Origin: Acidovorax radicis N35
Lineage (GTDB): Bacteria > Pseudomonadota > Gammaproteobacteria > Burkholderiales > Burkholderiaceae_C
NCBI RefSeq assembly: GCF_000204195.1
Contig: NZ_AFBG01000022.1
Span: forward strand, 124,001 to 188,000
DNA: 64,000 nt
Direction of reading: 5' to 3'
In this document: piece after piece, positions 22,517 to 32,219 of the stretch
Layout of the letters: every line of letters starts with the position of its first letter
Numbering within the stretch: position 1 is the first letter of the stretch
Translations under genes and position numbers: made by a program
The notes under the pieces: generated by a model
Databases searched by the model: none
What the model saw: the letters and a program-made list of their open reading frames with translations, nothing else
What the model was told of the DNA's origin: nothing

Positions 22517-24381
22517 CAAAACGCCTCTTCAGGGAAGGCCGCGCAGGTGGCATCGCGCGTGCTGACCACCTGCAGCCAGGCGCCGATTTTCGGCAGTTCG
22601 TAGTGAAAGAAAAACCGCATGCCGCCCATGCGCCCCACGCTCGCGGGCTGGGCCAGATTGGCATCCTGGGCCAGCGTGGCCAGGGCCACGTCCAGCCACA
22701 CCCAGGCCAGCACCATGTGGCCAAAGGCCTGCATGTAGGGCACCGCATTGGCCAGCGCGTCAGCCGGTTGGCCTGTGGCCCAGGCCGCCTTGGTGGCGGC
22801 CCCCACCTGCTGCAGCGCGGCACCCAGTGCATTGGCATGCGCGGCCAGCGTGGGCACCTGGATCGCGCGCTCGATGGTGGCGTTGATGCGGCCGGCCAGC
22901 AGCTGCAGGCCGCGCCCGCCTTCCATGAGCACCTTGCGGCCCAGCAAGTCCATGGCCTGAATGCCATGCGTGCCTTCGTGGATCATGTTCAGGCGGTTGT
23001 CGCGCCAGTACTGCTCCACCGGAAAATCGCGCGTGTAGCCGTAGCCGCCATGGATCTGGATGGCCAGGCTGTTGGCCTCCAGGCACCACTCGCTGGGCCA
23101 GCTCTTGGCGATGGGGGTGAGCACTTCCAGCAGCAGGCGGGCTTCGTCGGCCGCCACGGCATCACCGGTATGTTGCTCATCCACGAGCTTGGCGCAGAAG
23201 AGATTGAGCGCCAGCGCCCCTTCACCATAGGACTTCTGGGCCAGCAGCATGCGCTTGACGTCGGCGTGTTCAATGATGCGCACCTGGGGCTGGGCGGCGT
23301 CCTTGACCACGGCAGCCGCACCCGCGCCTGCAGCGTCCTTGGGGCCCTGCACCGGACGCCCTTGCGGCCGGTTCTTGGCGTAGTCCAGGCTGGCATAGTA
23401 GCCCGCCAGCCCCAGCATGGTGGCCGCCATGCCGATGCCGATGCGCGCCTCGTTCATCATGTGGAACATGCAGTGCAGGCCCTTGCCGGGCTGCCCCACC
23501 AGGTAACCCACGGCCCCTGCACGCCCATCCACCGGGAACTTGCCTTCACCAAAGTTGAGCAGCGTGTTGGTGGTGCCACGCCAGCCCAGCTTGTGGTTCA
23601 GGCCCGCCAGCGCCACGTCGTTGCGCACGCCGGTGAGCTTGCCATCGGTGTCCACGAGCTTCTTGGGCACGATGAACAGCGAGATGCCCTTGGTGCCAGG
23701 CACCAGCTTACCGTCCGGCCCCGGGATCTTGGCCAGCACCAGGTGCACGATGTTTTCGGTGAGCTCGTGGTCGCCCGAGCTGATCCACATCTTGTTGCCC
23801 GTCAGGCGATACCGCGCGCCCAGCGGGTCGGCCTCAAAGCCGTCGCCATCGGGCACGGCGCGCGTGGCCACATCCGACAGCGAGGAACCCGCCTGAGGCT
23901 CGGACAGGCACATGGTGCCCGACCATCGGCCGTTGAATTCATTGAGTGCGAACACCTGCTTTTGCGACTCGGTGCCATGCACCATGAGCAGGTTGGCATT
24001 GCCCGAGGTGAGCAGATTCGAGCCGATGCTGATGGACGCCACTGCAAAGAAGCTGTTGGCGGCCGCCTCTACGGTGTAGGGCAGCTGCATGCCACCGACC
24101 TCATAGTCCTGCGCTGCGGACAGAAGGCCGGATTCGGCGTAGGCCTTGCGCGCCTCGTAGGTCGCCTGGGGCAGGATGACCTTTTCACCGTCGAAATGCG
24201 GCTCCTCGATGTCCACCGTTCGGTTGAAGGGAGCGTACTTCTCACGGGCGATGCGCTCACAGGTGTCGAGCACCGCATCGAAAGTTTCGCGCGAGTGGTC
24301 TGTAAAACGCGCACGGGCCGTGAGGGACTGGGCCTCGAGCCATTCATACAGCAGAAAGTCGAGCGTGGAACGCAGGGTCAT
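22516..24381 (-). CDS. Acyl-CoA dehydrogenase (long form with C-terminal extension)
   Basis: A 621-residue flavoprotein of the longer acyl-CoA dehydrogenase branch (about 600 residues, as in the FadE-like group of Comamonadaceae). Visible are the FAD/substrate region CLSEPQAGSSLSDV, the LTGNKMWISSGDHELTENI loop and the QIHGGYGYTRDFPVEQYWRDNRLNMIHEGTHGIQAMDLLGRK C-terminal core, with the catalytic glutamate expected in the last. The start at 24381 follows AAGGAGA at good spacing. It probably introduces the 2,3-double bond in acyl-CoA. It is followed by a coupled small membrane protein and an SDR. Confidence 0.92.
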   Translation of the reverse strand: MTLRSTLDFLLYEWLEAQSLTARARFTDHSRETFDAVLDTCERIAREKYAPFNRTVDIEEPHFDGEKVILPQATYEARKAYAESGLLSAAQDYEVGGMQLPYTVEAAANSFFAVASISIGSNLLTSGNANLLMVHGTESQKQVFALNEFNGRWSGTMCLSEPQAGSSLSDVATRAVPDGDGFEADPLGARYRLTGNKMWISSGDHELTENIVHLVLAKIPGPDGKLVPGTKGISLFIVPKKLVDTDGKLTGVRNDVALAGLNHKLGWRGTTNTLLNFGEGKFPVDGRAGAVGYLVGQPGKGLHCMFHMMNEARIGIGMAATMLGLAGYYASLDYAKNRPQGRPVQGPKDAAGAGAAAVVKDAAQPQVRIIEHADVKRMLLAQKSYGEGALALNLFCAKLVDEQHTGDAVAADEARLLLEVLTPIAKSWPSEWCLEANSLAIQIHGGYGYTRDFPVEQYWRDNRLNMIHEGTHGIQAMDLLGRKVLMEGGRGLQLLAGRINATIERAIQVPTLAAHANALGAALQQVGAATKAAWATGQPADALANAVPYMQAFGHMVLAWVWLDVALATLAQDANLAQPASVGRMGGMRFFFHYELPKIGAWLQVVSTRDATCAAFPEEAF

Positions 24382-24436
24382 CAGAAGGTCTCCTTGTGGC
24401 TGCGTGCATGCCCGATGTGCCCTCACCCGATGGGGT

Positions 24437-24919
24437 TCAGCGTGCAGGCAGCACGATGTTCTTGAAACACCAGAACTCCATGTCCGAATCGGGCTTGGGC
24501 TGGCAATTGGCTTCTCCGAGCTGCAGGCGCGTGGCGCGTGCAGGCAGTGGCGGGAATGTGATCTTGACGAGCTTGGTGCGGCCGGGCTTGACCACGTCCA
24601 TCTTCACGTTGCAGAACGTCAGGCCTCCAATCGACTGTTGCTGCAGCACGGCGCCGCTGCCCAGGTCCTTGAGCGTGAACGCATCGGCCGATCCGGTGGG
24701 CTGTGCACAGGCCTCAATTGCCTCGTCGGAGGTGTTCTTGACCAGCAACGTTACCCGCGTCTGTTTGGCGTCCACCACGATGTCCTGCAGGACCACATCC
24801 GGGTCAGATTCCAGCGGCAGCTGAAGCTTGTAGGTCTGGCTCTGGGCGTGGGCACCACATGCGACGGCAAAGGCCGAGAGGGCGAAAAACTGGCGAAAGG
24901 AGGGAAGCAGACAACGCAT
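24437..24919 (-). CDS. Hypothetical secreted protein
   Basis: A 160-residue protein with an N-terminal signal peptide (FFALSAFAVACGAHAQ, cleavage after about residue 25). The mature part looks all-beta, with four cysteines that could form two disulphides (ACAQP, TFCNV, ANCQP, FWCFK), which fits a periplasmic location. No family is recognised. It is followed 55 bases later by an acyl-CoA dehydrogenase on the same strand. Confidence 0.7.
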   Translation of the reverse strand: MRCLLPSFRQFFALSAFAVACGAHAQSQTYKLQLPLESDPDVVLQDIVVDAKQTRVTLLVKNTSDEAIEACAQPTGSADAFTLKDLGSGAVLQQQSIGGLTFCNVKMDVVKPGRTKLVKITFPPLPARATRLQLGEANCQPKPDSDMEFWCFKNIVLPAR

Positions 24920-24962
24920 GGAAGGTACCGGGTTCGGGATGGAGAAAAAGAGACAGCTTCAA

Positions 24963-24984
24963 GACCACCGGCAAACCGGTGGTC
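24963..24984. other. Strong hairpin in an intergenic gap
   Basis: GACCACCGG-CAAA-CCGGTGGTC is a perfect 9-bp stem with a 4-base loop between the thioesterase (25104) and the secreted protein (24919). There is no T-tract, so it is not a standard terminator; it may be an RNA stabiliser or an operator. Confidence 0.5.
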
Positions 24985-25103
24985 GCGGCGGATTCTGCCC
25001 GTGCCAACCGCACCAGCGGGTGCTTCACGCCCCGACAAAGCAACAATTTGTAGCGTGCCCCCGCATCCCCTCCCCGCATCCGTTGGCGTATCCATCCATC
25101 ACA

Positions 25104-25595
25104 TCAGGCTGCCGCATCGGCAGCATCGCTCTCCGTCTGAGCAGCACCCAGCGCGGCAATCGTGCCCTGCGCCACGGCGCAAAGCTTCTCCTGTCCGTCC
25201 TGGATCACCAGCACCTCACACCGGCATACCGCCTGGCGCTTGCCATGGTGCACAGCCTCAGCGCGGGCCAGCAGGCGCTCGCCCACGGCGGGCCGCAGGT
25301 AGTTGATCTTGAACTCGGAGGTGACCACCGGCACCTGCATCGCCGTGCCCCCGGCGTAGGTCAGCGCGTTGTCTGCCAGGTAGCTCACCACTCCGCCATG
25401 GGCAAAACCGTGCTGCTGGCGCAGCTGCGGGGTGATGGCTAGCGACAGCTCGCACCTTCCCGGCGCCAGCGCCACCAGTTCCGCGCCCAACAACACACTG
25501 AAGGGCTGGTTGGCAAGCACCTGCCGCCCCAGCGCCAGAAAAGCCTCGGGCGAGGCCGTCCTGGAATGCATGTCAGTGGGACGGTCTGCGGCCAC
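25104..25595 (-). CDS. PaaI-family thioesterase (hotdog fold), second copy
   Basis: A 163-residue hotdog protein with the motif QQHGFAHGGVVSYLADNALTYA (about residues 61-82), where HGG and the following aspartate match PaaI/YbgC-type thioesterase sites. The frame can begin at GTG 25595, three bases after the thiolase stop, or at ATG 25571; the first is taken because it sits directly behind the thiolase, but the N-terminus is uncertain by eight residues. It probably recycles CoA from stalled beta-oxidation intermediates, in line with its position in the fadB-thiolase unit. Confidence 0.85.
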   Translation of the reverse strand: MAADRPTDMHSRTASPEAFLALGRQVLANQPFSVLLGAELVALAPGRCELSLAITPQLRQQHGFAHGGVVSYLADNALTYAGGTAMQVPVVTSEFKINYLRPAVGERLLARAEAVHHGKRQAVCRCEVLVIQDGQEKLCAVAQGTIAALGAAQTESDAADAAA

Positions 25596-25598
25596 GGG

Positions 25599-26774
25599 TT
25601 ACAGCACTTCGAAGATGCCTGCAGCGCCCATGCCACCGCCAATACACATGGTCACGCACACGCGCTTCGCGCCACGGCGCTTGCCTTCGATAAGAGCGTG
25701 GCCCGTGAGGCGCTGGCCCGACACACCATAGGGGTGACCCACGGCGATGGCGCCACCATTGACGTTCAGGCGATCAGCGGGAATGCCCAGCTTGTCGCGG
25801 CAATACAGCACCTGCACGGCGAACGCTTCGTTCAACTCCCACAGGTCGATGTCGTTGACCGTGAGGCCCAGCTTCTTGAGCACCTTCGGAACGGCAAACA
25901 CGGGGCCGATGCCCATTTCATCCGGCTCGCACCCTGCCACAGCGAAACCCAGGAAGCGGCCCAGCGGCTTGAGGCCCTTCTTGCTGGCGTACTCTTCGCT
26001 GGTCACCACGCAGGCGCCCGCGCCGTCGGAGAACTGGCTGGCGTTGCCCGCCGAGATCAAACCGCCAGGCAATGCCGAGCGCAAACCGCTGATGGCTTCC
26101 ACCGTCGTACCTTCACGCGTGCCTTCGTCACGGCTTACGGTCACTTGCTTGGTGATCAGGCCCAGCGTCTTGTCGGCCACACCGGCTGTGACGGTGATGG
26201 GGGCGATTTCGGCGTCGAACAGACCGGCCGCTTGCGCAGCGCAGGCCTTCTGCTGGCTGGCTGCACCGTATTCGTCCATGGCTTCGCGACCGATGTTGTA
26301 GCGCTTGGCCACTTGCTCGGCGGTCTGCAGCATGCTCCAGTAGATCTCGGGCTTTTGCTTGGCCAGCGCCAGGTCCTGGATCATGTGCAGGTTCATCTCC
26401 TGCTGGACGCAGGAGATGCTTTCCACACCACCGGCCACATACACGTCGGCTTCGCCGGCGATGATGCGCTGCGCGGCCAATGCAATGGTCTGCAGGCCCG
26501 ATGAGCAGAAACGGTTGACGGTGACACCGGAGGCTGTGATGGGCAGGCCAGCTTTCAGCGCGATCTGGCGGGCGATGTTGCTGCCGGTGGCGCCTTCGGG
26601 CGTGGCGCAGCCCATGATGACGTCGTCCACGTCAGCGCCATCAATGCCTGCGCGCAGCACAGCCTGCTGCACGGCATGGCCGCCCAGCGTGGCGCCATGC
26701 GTCATGTTGAAAGAACCCTTCCAGCTCTTGGCGAGCGGGGTGCGGGCGGTGGAAACAATCACTGCGGAGGTCAT
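25599..26774 (-). CDS. fadA: Acetyl-CoA C-acyltransferase (thiolase)
   Basis: A 391-residue degradative thiolase. The nucleophilic cysteine is C90 in [10 protein letters not shown]; the C-terminal motifs [14 protein letters not shown] (active-site histidine) and [14 protein letters not shown] (second cysteine) are intact, although GHPYGVSG differs slightly from the common GHPIGASG. It cleaves 3-ketoacyl-CoA with CoA to acetyl-CoA and a shortened acyl-CoA. It follows the FadB-type gene by 77 bases on the same strand, forming a complete two-gene beta-oxidation module, and is followed directly by a thioesterase. Confidence 0.93.
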   Translation of the reverse strand: MTSAVIVSTARTPLAKSWKGSFNMTHGATLGGHAVQQAVLRAGIDGADVDDVIMGCATPEGATGSNIARQIALKAGLPITASGVTVNRFCSSGLQTIALAAQRIIAGEADVYVAGGVESISCVQQEMNLHMIQDLALAKQKPEIYWSMLQTAEQVAKRYNIGREAMDEYGAASQQKACAAQAAGLFDAEIAPITVTAGVADKTLGLITKQVTVSRDEGTREGTTVEAISGLRSALPGGLISAGNASQFSDGAGACVVTSEEYASKKGLKPLGRFLGFAVAGCEPDEMGIGPVFAVPKVLKKLGLTVNDIDLWELNEAFAVQVLYCRDKLGIPADRLNVNGGAIAVGHPYGVSGQRLTGHALIEGKRRGAKRVCVTMCIGGGMGAAGIFEVL

Positions 26775-26851
26775 GGGGGAATCCTTTCAGGGGGTGGAAC
26801 GCACCCGTGGCGGCCTGGGGCCTGCGCACGCGGTGCAGCTTCGCATCAATG

Positions 26852-28951
26852 TCAGTTGAACGCCTTGCCTTCGGCTGCAAGTTTGGCCAGCAGAGGAGCG
26901 GGCTTCCAGAACGTCGCATCGTCGTTGGGGTTCTTGGCAAAACGGTCCATGGCCTGCACCACGTTGAAAAGGCCCACTTCGCTGGCGTAGTGCATGGGGC
27001 CGCCACGGTGGATGGGGAAGCCATAACCCGTGAGGTACACCATGTCGATGTCGCCGGACTTGCTGGCAATGCCGTCTTCCAGGATGTGTGCGCCTTCGTT
27101 GACCAGGGCGAACACCAGGCGCTGCACGATTTCTTCGTCCGAAATCTTGCGGGGCGTGATGCCCAGTTCCTTGCGGTGATCTTCGATCATCTTGTTGACT
27201 AGGTCGCTAGGGATCGCATCGCGCTTGCCGGCTTGGTAGTCGTACCAGCCTGCGCCGGTCTTCTGGCCAAAGCGGCCCAGCTCACACAGCTTGTCGGCGG
27301 TCCGGCTGTACTTCATGTCGGCGCGTTCAACGGAACGGCGCTTGCGGATCGCCCAGCCAATATCGTTGCCGGCCAGATCGCCCATGCGGAACGGGCCCAT
27401 GGCAAAACCGAATTTTTCTACAGCCTTGTCCACCTGCTGGGGCGTGCAGCCCTCGTCCAGCAGAAATCCTGCCTGGCGGCTGTACTGCTCGATCATGCGG
27501 TTGCCGATGAAGCCGTCGCACACGCCGGAGACCACCGAGGTCTTCTTGATCTTCTTGCCAATCGCCATCACGGTGGCGAGCACGTCCTTGGCGGTTTCTT
27601 TGCCGCGCACGACTTCGAGCAACTTCATCACGTTGGCAGGGCTGAAGAAGTGCATGCCCACCACGTCCTGCGGACGCTTGGTGAAGGCAGCGATCTTGTC
27701 CACGTCGAGCGTGGAAGTGTTGGACGCCAGGATGGCGCCGGGCTTGGCCACGGCATCCAACTGCTTGAACACGGCTTCCTTGACGCCCATCTCCTCGAAC
27801 ACGGCCTCGATGATGAGATCGCAGTCCTTGAAGTCGTCGTAGCTCAGCGTGGTGGACAGCAGGGCCATGCGCTGGTCGTACTTGTCCTGCTTGAGCTTGC
27901 CCTTCTTGACCTGGGCTTCGTAGTTCTTCTTGATCGTGGCGATGCCGCGGTCCAGGGCTTCCTGCTTCATTTCCAGGATCTTGACGGGGATGCCCGCGTT
28001 CAGGAAATTCATGGAAATGCCACCGCCCATGGTGCCGGCACCAATCACGCCCACCAGCTTGATGTCGCGCTTGGGGGTGTCGGAGGCCACATCAGGGATC
28101 TTGCTGGCGGCACGCTCGGCCATGAACAGATGGCGCAAGGCACGCGATTCTGGCGTCCACATCAGGTTGATGAAAATCTCGCGCTCGACCAGCATGCCTT
28201 CGGCAAACTTCTTCTTGGTGGCAGCTTCGACCGCGTCCACGCACTTGGCGGGCGCGGGGAAGTTCTTGGCCATGCCCTTGACCATGTTGCGCGCGAACTG
28301 GAAGTAGGCATCGCCTTCGGGGTGCTTGCAAGGGAAATTGCGGACCAGCGGCAACGGACGGGCATCGGCCACGCTTTGGGCAAAGGCCAGGGCTTCAGCC
28401 GCCAGCGACTCAGCCGATGCGGCCAGCTTGTCGAACAACTTCTGGCCGGGCACGCCGGCAATCATTTCGCTCTTGACGGGCTCGCCGCTCACGATGAGGT
28501 TGAGCGCAGCCTCCACACCAATCACGCGTGGCAGGCGCTGTGTACCACCCGCGCCAGGAATCAGGCCCAGCTTGACTTCAGGCAGTGCAATCGAGCAGCC
28601 AGGCGCCGCAATGCGGTAGTGGCAACCCAGCGCCAGCTCCAGCCCGCCACCCATGGCGACGCTGTGCATGGCGGCCACGACGGGCTTGGCCGAGTTTTCG
28701 ATGGCGGCAATCACCGACAGCAGGTTGGGTTCTTGCAGGGACTTGTCCGTGCCGAACTCCTTGATGTCCGCACCGCCAGAGAAGGCGCCGCCAGCCCCGG
28801 TGATGATGATGGAGGTGACCGCTGGATCGGCATTGGCACGGCTGAGGCCGTCCACGATGCCTTGCCGGGTCGCCAACCCGAGTCCGTTGACAGGAGGGTT
28901 GGCCATGGTGATCACGGCAACGGAGCCGTGGACTTTGTATTCAGCGGTCAT
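26852..28951 (-). CDS. fadB: Bifunctional enoyl-CoA hydratase / 3-hydroxyacyl-CoA dehydrogenase (FadB/FadJ type)
   Basis: A 699-residue two-domain enzyme. Residues 1-200 are a crotonase domain with [21 protein letters not shown] and the catalytic [17 protein letters not shown]. Residues about 300-480 form the NAD-binding domain ([28 protein letters not shown]), and the remainder holds two C-terminal dehydrogenase domains. It hydrates enoyl-CoA and oxidises the 3-hydroxyacyl-CoA. The ATG at 28951 follows AAGGAA; a longer frame from 29128 would include the promoter area. Two inverted repeats lie 66-106 bases upstream and may be repressor sites. Confidence 0.94.
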   Translation of the reverse strand: MTAEYKVHGSVAVITMANPPVNGLGLATRQGIVDGLSRANADPAVTSIIITGAGGAFSGGADIKEFGTDKSLQEPNLLSVIAAIENSAKPVVAAMHSVAMGGGLELALGCHYRIAAPGCSIALPEVKLGLIPGAGGTQRLPRVIGVEAALNLIVSGEPVKSEMIAGVPGQKLFDKLAASAESLAAEALAFAQSVADARPLPLVRNFPCKHPEGDAYFQFARNMVKGMAKNFPAPAKCVDAVEAATKKKFAEGMLVEREIFINLMWTPESRALRHLFMAERAASKIPDVASDTPKRDIKLVGVIGAGTMGGGISMNFLNAGIPVKILEMKQEALDRGIATIKKNYEAQVKKGKLKQDKYDQRMALLSTTLSYDDFKDCDLIIEAVFEEMGVKEAVFKQLDAVAKPGAILASNTSTLDVDKIAAFTKRPQDVVGMHFFSPANVMKLLEVVRGKETAKDVLATVMAIGKKIKKTSVVSGVCDGFIGNRMIEQYSRQAGFLLDEGCTPQQVDKAVEKFGFAMGPFRMGDLAGNDIGWAIRKRRSVERADMKYSRTADKLCELGRFGQKTGAGWYDYQAGKRDAIPSDLVNKMIEDHRKELGITPRKISDEEIVQRLVFALVNEGAHILEDGIASKSGDIDMVYLTGYGFPIHRGGPMHYASEVGLFNVVQAMDRFAKNPNDDATFWKPAPLLAKLAAEGKAFN

Positions 28952-29016
28952 GCTGGTGTTCCTTGCGTGCTGGGAAAGTGAAAAAGAACGGTCGTGCGTT
29001 TTTATTGTAGAGATTT

Positions 29017-29028
29017 CAAACCCGTTTG
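29017..29028. promoter_or_regulatory. Inverted repeat CAAAC-CC-GTTTG upstream of fadB
   Basis: A perfect 5-2-5 palindrome that fits the published PsrA-type pattern (G/C)AAAC-N2-4-GTTT(G/C) for TetR regulators of fatty-acid degradation. It is 66 bases upstream of the fadB start, a normal place for a repressor site. No PsrA-like gene is present in the window. Confidence 0.6.
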
Positions 29029-29038
29029 GCGTGTCAAT

Positions 29039-29056
29039 TTGTCCCGGGCGGGACAA
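29039..29056. promoter_or_regulatory. Inverted repeat TTGTCCCG-GG-CGGGACAA upstream of fadB
   Basis: A perfect 8-2-8 inverted repeat 11 bases beyond the CAAAC/GTTTG site. Its size and symmetry suit a dimeric repressor, possibly a second regulator of the same promoter. No T-tract follows, so it is not a terminator. Confidence 0.5.
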
Positions 29057-29097
29057 GGGGGTTTCTGACATCCCCTGAGGAGCACATTCCGGCTGGC

Positions 29098-29132
29098 AAA
29101 AAAAGAGGCGCCACCGAAGACCGGGCACCTCT
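29098..29132 (-). terminator. Intrinsic terminator after the first liv operon
   Basis: Read on the minus strand, AGAGGTGCC pairs with GGCGCCTCT (one G-U pair) across an 11-base loop and is followed by seven T. It lies between livF and fadB and separates the two units. Confidence 0.75.
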
Positions 29133-29187
29133 GTGGATCAAGGCGAGTGGCATGCCTTCCAACGCATCCGCCCTGCCCTGAATCTTT

Positions 29188-29390
29188 GAAACTGGCGCGC
29201 CCCAAGGCCAGGGCAGCTGCGCAAGGGCCGCTCCGCCGCGCTGGCTGCGTCTCCCTTCCCGAATCGCGCAGCGATTTGAGAGAAGGGGCTGAGTGCCGCG
29301 GCTCCAAGCCTGCCTGCGCAGGCTTGGACGGCACAAAGGGCTGCCGCCTCTGGCGGCTGCACCGAGGCGCGCAGCGCCTCAGGGGGATCG
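29188..29390 (-). repeat. GC-rich dispersed repeat, second family, copy 2 (longest)
   Basis: It carries the same ordered blocks as 21276-21390: AACTGGCGCG, AAGGCCAGGGCAGC, GCAAGGGCCGC, GGCTGCGTCTCCCTTCCCG, GAGAGAAGGGG and finally GCGCCTCAGGGGGA. It has about 85 extra bases inside, including a CCAAGCCTGCCTGCGCAGG palindromic stretch. It fills the space directly behind the livF stop codon. Confidence 0.75.
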
Positions 29391-29395
29391 CCCTT

Positions 29396-30091
29396 CTAGA
29401 CTTCAAGCCACTCTTTACGGATGTAGTTGTCCGCCCGCAGGCTGTCGGGCGTGCCCTGGAAGACGATGGAGCCATGGCCCATCACCAGCGCGCGGTCCGA
29501 GATTTTCATGGCGATGGTCAGCTTCTGCTCGATCAGCAGCACCGAGATACCGCGCGCCTTGATGGTCTGCAGGTACTGGCCCACCAGTTCGACGATCTTG
29601 GGCGCGAGGCCCTCGGTGGGCTCGTCAATGATGATGAGGTCCGGATCGCCCATCAACGTGCGGCACAGCGTCAGCATCTGCTGCTCACCGCCCGACATCA
29701 CGCCCGCCTCGGTGTGCTGGCGTTCCTTGAGGCGCGGGAACATCTCGTACATGTCATCGAACGACCAGCGGCTGCCCTTGCCGTTGCCCTTCTGGCCCAG
29801 CAGCAGGTTCTGGTGCACGGTGAGATTGGGAAACACATCGCGGCTTTCAGGCACATAGCCCAGACCGAGGTGGGCAATCTCATAGGCCTTCTTGCCGTTA
29901 AGGTCCTGCCCCTTGAAGTTGAGTGTGCCCTCCCAGTCCACCAGGCCCATGATGGCCTTGGCGGTGGTGGAGCGGCCCGAGCCGTTGCGCCCCAGCAGTG
30001 CCACGATCTCGCCGGGTTGCACGTCAAAGGTCACGCCATGCAGCACATGGCTCTTGCCGTAGTAAGCGTGGAGGTTTTCGATTTTCAGCAT
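29396..30091 (-). CDS. livF: Branched-chain amino-acid-type ABC transporter ATPase (LivF-like), Walker A Lys-to-Arg
   Basis: A 231-residue ABC ATPase of the LivF group, last gene of livKHMGF. Walker B is intact (LIIIDEPTEGLAPKI) and the signature is VMSGGEQQM. The Walker A reads GRNGSGRST, so the normally invariant lysine is Arg40; the codon is CGC and the surrounding sequence is clean. As in many LivF proteins the switch histidine is absent (LIEQK). The partner LivG has a normal Walker A, so one of the two nucleotide sites may be weak or structural. The ATG at 30091 lies one base beyond the livG stop codon. Confidence 0.92.
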   Translation of the reverse strand: MLKIENLHAYYGKSHVLHGVTFDVQPGEIVALLGRNGSGRSTTAKAIMGLVDWEGTLNFKGQDLNGKKAYEIAHLGLGYVPESRDVFPNLTVHQNLLLGQKGNGKGSRWSFDDMYEMFPRLKERQHTEAGVMSGGEQQMLTLCRTLMGDPDLIIIDEPTEGLAPKIVELVGQYLQTIKARGISVLLIEQKLTIAMKISDRALVMGHGSIVFQGTPDSLRADNYIRKEWLEV

Positions 30092-30092
30092 A

Positions 30093-30884
30093 TCAGTGTC
30101 CCGCCCCCTGCTCGTCCGCAACCACCGAGCCCAGATAGGCCTCCTGCACACGCTGGTTGGCGCGCACCTTGTCGGGTGTGTCAAAGGCGATCACCTCGCC
30201 ATAGACCACCACGGCGATCTTGTCGGCCAGACCAAACACCACGCCCATGTCATGCTCCACCGTCAGCAGGGTGCGACCCTCGGTCACCTCCTTGATGAGG
30301 TGGATGAAGCGCGTGGTCTCGGTCTTGCTCATGCCGGCCGTGGGCTCGTCGAGCAGGATCACGTTGGCGCCACCGGCGATGGTGATGCCAATCTCCAGCG
30401 CACGCTGCTCGGCATACGTGAGGTTCATGGCCAGCGTGTCGCGTTTCTTGTCGAGTTTGATCATCTCCATCAGTTGCTTGGCGCGCTCGTTGGCATCGCG
30501 CAGGTTCGACAGGAAGCGCAGGAACGTGTACTTGTAGCCCATGCTCCAGAGCACGCCGCAGCGCAGGTTTTCGAACACCGAGAGCTTGGGAAAGATGTTC
30601 GTGATCTGGAAGCTGCGCGACAGCCCCTTGCGGTTGATCTCGTACGGCGCCAGCCCATTGATGCGCTGGCCGTTGAGGATCACATCCCCACTGGTGGGCG
30701 CAAACCGCCCGCTGATCAGGTTGAAGAGCGTGGACTTGCCCGCGCCGTTGGGGCCGATGATGGCCACACGTTCGCCAGGGGCTACTGCCAGGTTCGCGCC
30801 ACGGATGATTTCTGTCTTGCCAAAGCTCTTGCGCAGGTCGCGCAGTTCCAGGGCATAGGCATTGGTTGGGTTGTCAGCTGCCAT
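30093..30884 (-). CDS. livG: Branched-chain amino-acid-type ABC transporter ATPase (LivG-like)
   Basis: A 263-residue ABC ATPase with canonical Walker A (GPNGAGKST, about 43-51), Walker B (VILLDEPTAGM) and switch histidine (TVEHDM). The signature loop LTYAEQRALEIG is of the LivG type. It pairs with LivF on the cytoplasmic face of the LivHM channel. It starts two bases past the livM stop codon and is followed by livF with a one-base gap, so all are cotranslated. The substrate is probably not a branched-chain amino acid, judging by the beta-oxidation genes on both sides. Confidence 0.93.
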   Translation of the reverse strand: MAADNPTNAYALELRDLRKSFGKTEIIRGANLAVAPGERVAIIGPNGAGKSTLFNLISGRFAPTSGDVILNGQRINGLAPYEINRKGLSRSFQITNIFPKLSVFENLRCGVLWSMGYKYTFLRFLSNLRDANERAKQLMEMIKLDKKRDTLAMNLTYAEQRALEIGITIAGGANVILLDEPTAGMSKTETTRFIHLIKEVTEGRTLLTVEHDMGVVFGLADKIAVVVYGEVIAFDTPDKVRANQRVQEAYLGSVVADEQGAGH

Positions 30885-30886
30885 GT

Positions 30887-32215
30887 TTACAGCGCCTCCC
30901 CACGCTTGATTTCATGTTCGATCTCTTCCTGGATCGTGCTCCACTGCCGCACAAACTGGCGGCGGCAGAGTTCAAAGAGCCCGAAGCCCGTGACCATCAC
31001 GAAAATGGCACCAAACCAGCTCGTGAAGCCTGCGGCGTTGAGCGTGGCCCCCAGGAACGTCAGCTCTGGCCCCAGGGCTGCGTTGAGCTGGAGGTGGTAG
31101 GTCATCTCGATCATGCAGGCCGCACCCATCACGCCCACCAGCGCGGTACCGGCCAGTGCCAGGTACGAACTCCAGAGCTGGCGCAGCTTGCCGTACTTGG
31201 CCAGCCGGAGGTTCATCATGATCAGGCTGGCAATGCCGCCAGGGGCATACATCACCATGAACAGGAACACGAGGCCCAGGTACAGCAGCCAGGCCTTGGA
31301 CAGCTCGGACAGCAGCACCGACGCCAGCACCAGCAACACCGCACCAATGATGGGGCCGAAGAAGAACGTGGCTCCACCCAGGAAGGTGAACAGCAGATAG
31401 CCACCTGATCGGATCACACTCAGGCTGTCGGCACCCGTGATGATCTCGAAGTTGATGGTGGCCAGACCCCCGCCGATGCCCGCGAAGAAGCCCGCAATGA
31501 TGAAGGCGAAGTAGCGCACCCGCTGCGTGTTGTAGCCGATGAACTCCACGCGCTCGGGGTTGTCGCGCACCGCGTTCAGAATGCGGCCCAGTGGCGTGCC
31601 GGTGAAGGCAAACATGGCGGCAGTGCAGACGAAGCAATAGGCCGCGATCAGGTAGTACACCTGCATGCCCGAGCCGAAGTTCAGGCCGAAGAAGGCCTTG
31701 CCATACACACGGTCGGTGGTGATGCCGCCCTCTCCGCCAAAGAACTCAGGGAACATCAAGGCCATGGAGGCGACCAGTTCGCCAATGCCCAGCGTGATCA
31801 TGGCGAAGGTGGTACCCGACTTCTTGGTGGTGACAAAACCAAGCAGGATGGCAAAAAATGCGCCGGCCAAGCCACCCACCAGCGGGATGAGCACCAGAGG
31901 AATGTTGACGGTGCCCTTGGTCGCCATGTTCATCGCATGGATGGCAATGAATGAGCCCAGCCCGGTGTACACCGCATGGCCAAAGCTCAGCATGCCCCCT
32001 TGGCCCAGCAGCATGTTGTAGGACAGGCAGATGATGATGAGGTAGCCGATCTGCGAGAGCATGGTCAGCGCCAGGCTGCTGCGAAACAGCATGGGTGCGA
32101 CGACCAGCATGACCGCGAACAGGGTCCAGATGATGAACCGCCCCACGTTCCAGGGCTTGAACCGGTGGTGCGACGTGGCGCTGGAAATGGCAGTGGTTGT
32201 TGTTGTGGAATTCAT
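30887..32215 (-). CDS. livM: Branched-chain amino-acid-type ABC permease (LivM-like)
   Basis: A 442-residue polytopic inner-membrane protein, longer than the usual 330-400. Typical segments are visible (LSYNMLLGQGGMLSFGHAVYTGLG near residue 65, and SVIRSGGYLLFTFLGGATFFFGPIIGA near 270). The extra length is a C-terminal domain with two more hydrophobic stretches (about residues 350-415) and a charged end, not needed in the basic family. Starts five bases beyond the livH stop codon. Confidence 0.9.
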   Translation of the reverse strand: MNSTTTTTAISSATSHHRFKPWNVGRFIIWTLFAVMLVVAPMLFRSSLALTMLSQIGYLIIICLSYNMLLGQGGMLSFGHAVYTGLGSFIAIHAMNMATKGTVNIPLVLIPLVGGLAGAFFAILLGFVTTKKSGTTFAMITLGIGELVASMALMFPEFFGGEGGITTDRVYGKAFFGLNFGSGMQVYYLIAAYCFVCTAAMFAFTGTPLGRILNAVRDNPERVEFIGYNTQRVRYFAFIIAGFFAGIGGGLATINFEIITGADSLSVIRSGGYLLFTFLGGATFFFGPIIGAVLLVLASVLLSELSKAWLLYLGLVFLFMVMYAPGGIASLIMMNLRLAKYGKLRQLWSSYLALAGTALVGVMGAACMIEMTYHLQLNAALGPELTFLGATLNAAGFTSWFGAIFVMVTGFGLFELCRRQFVRQWSTIQEEIEHEIKRGEAL

Positions 32216-32219
32216 GGCA

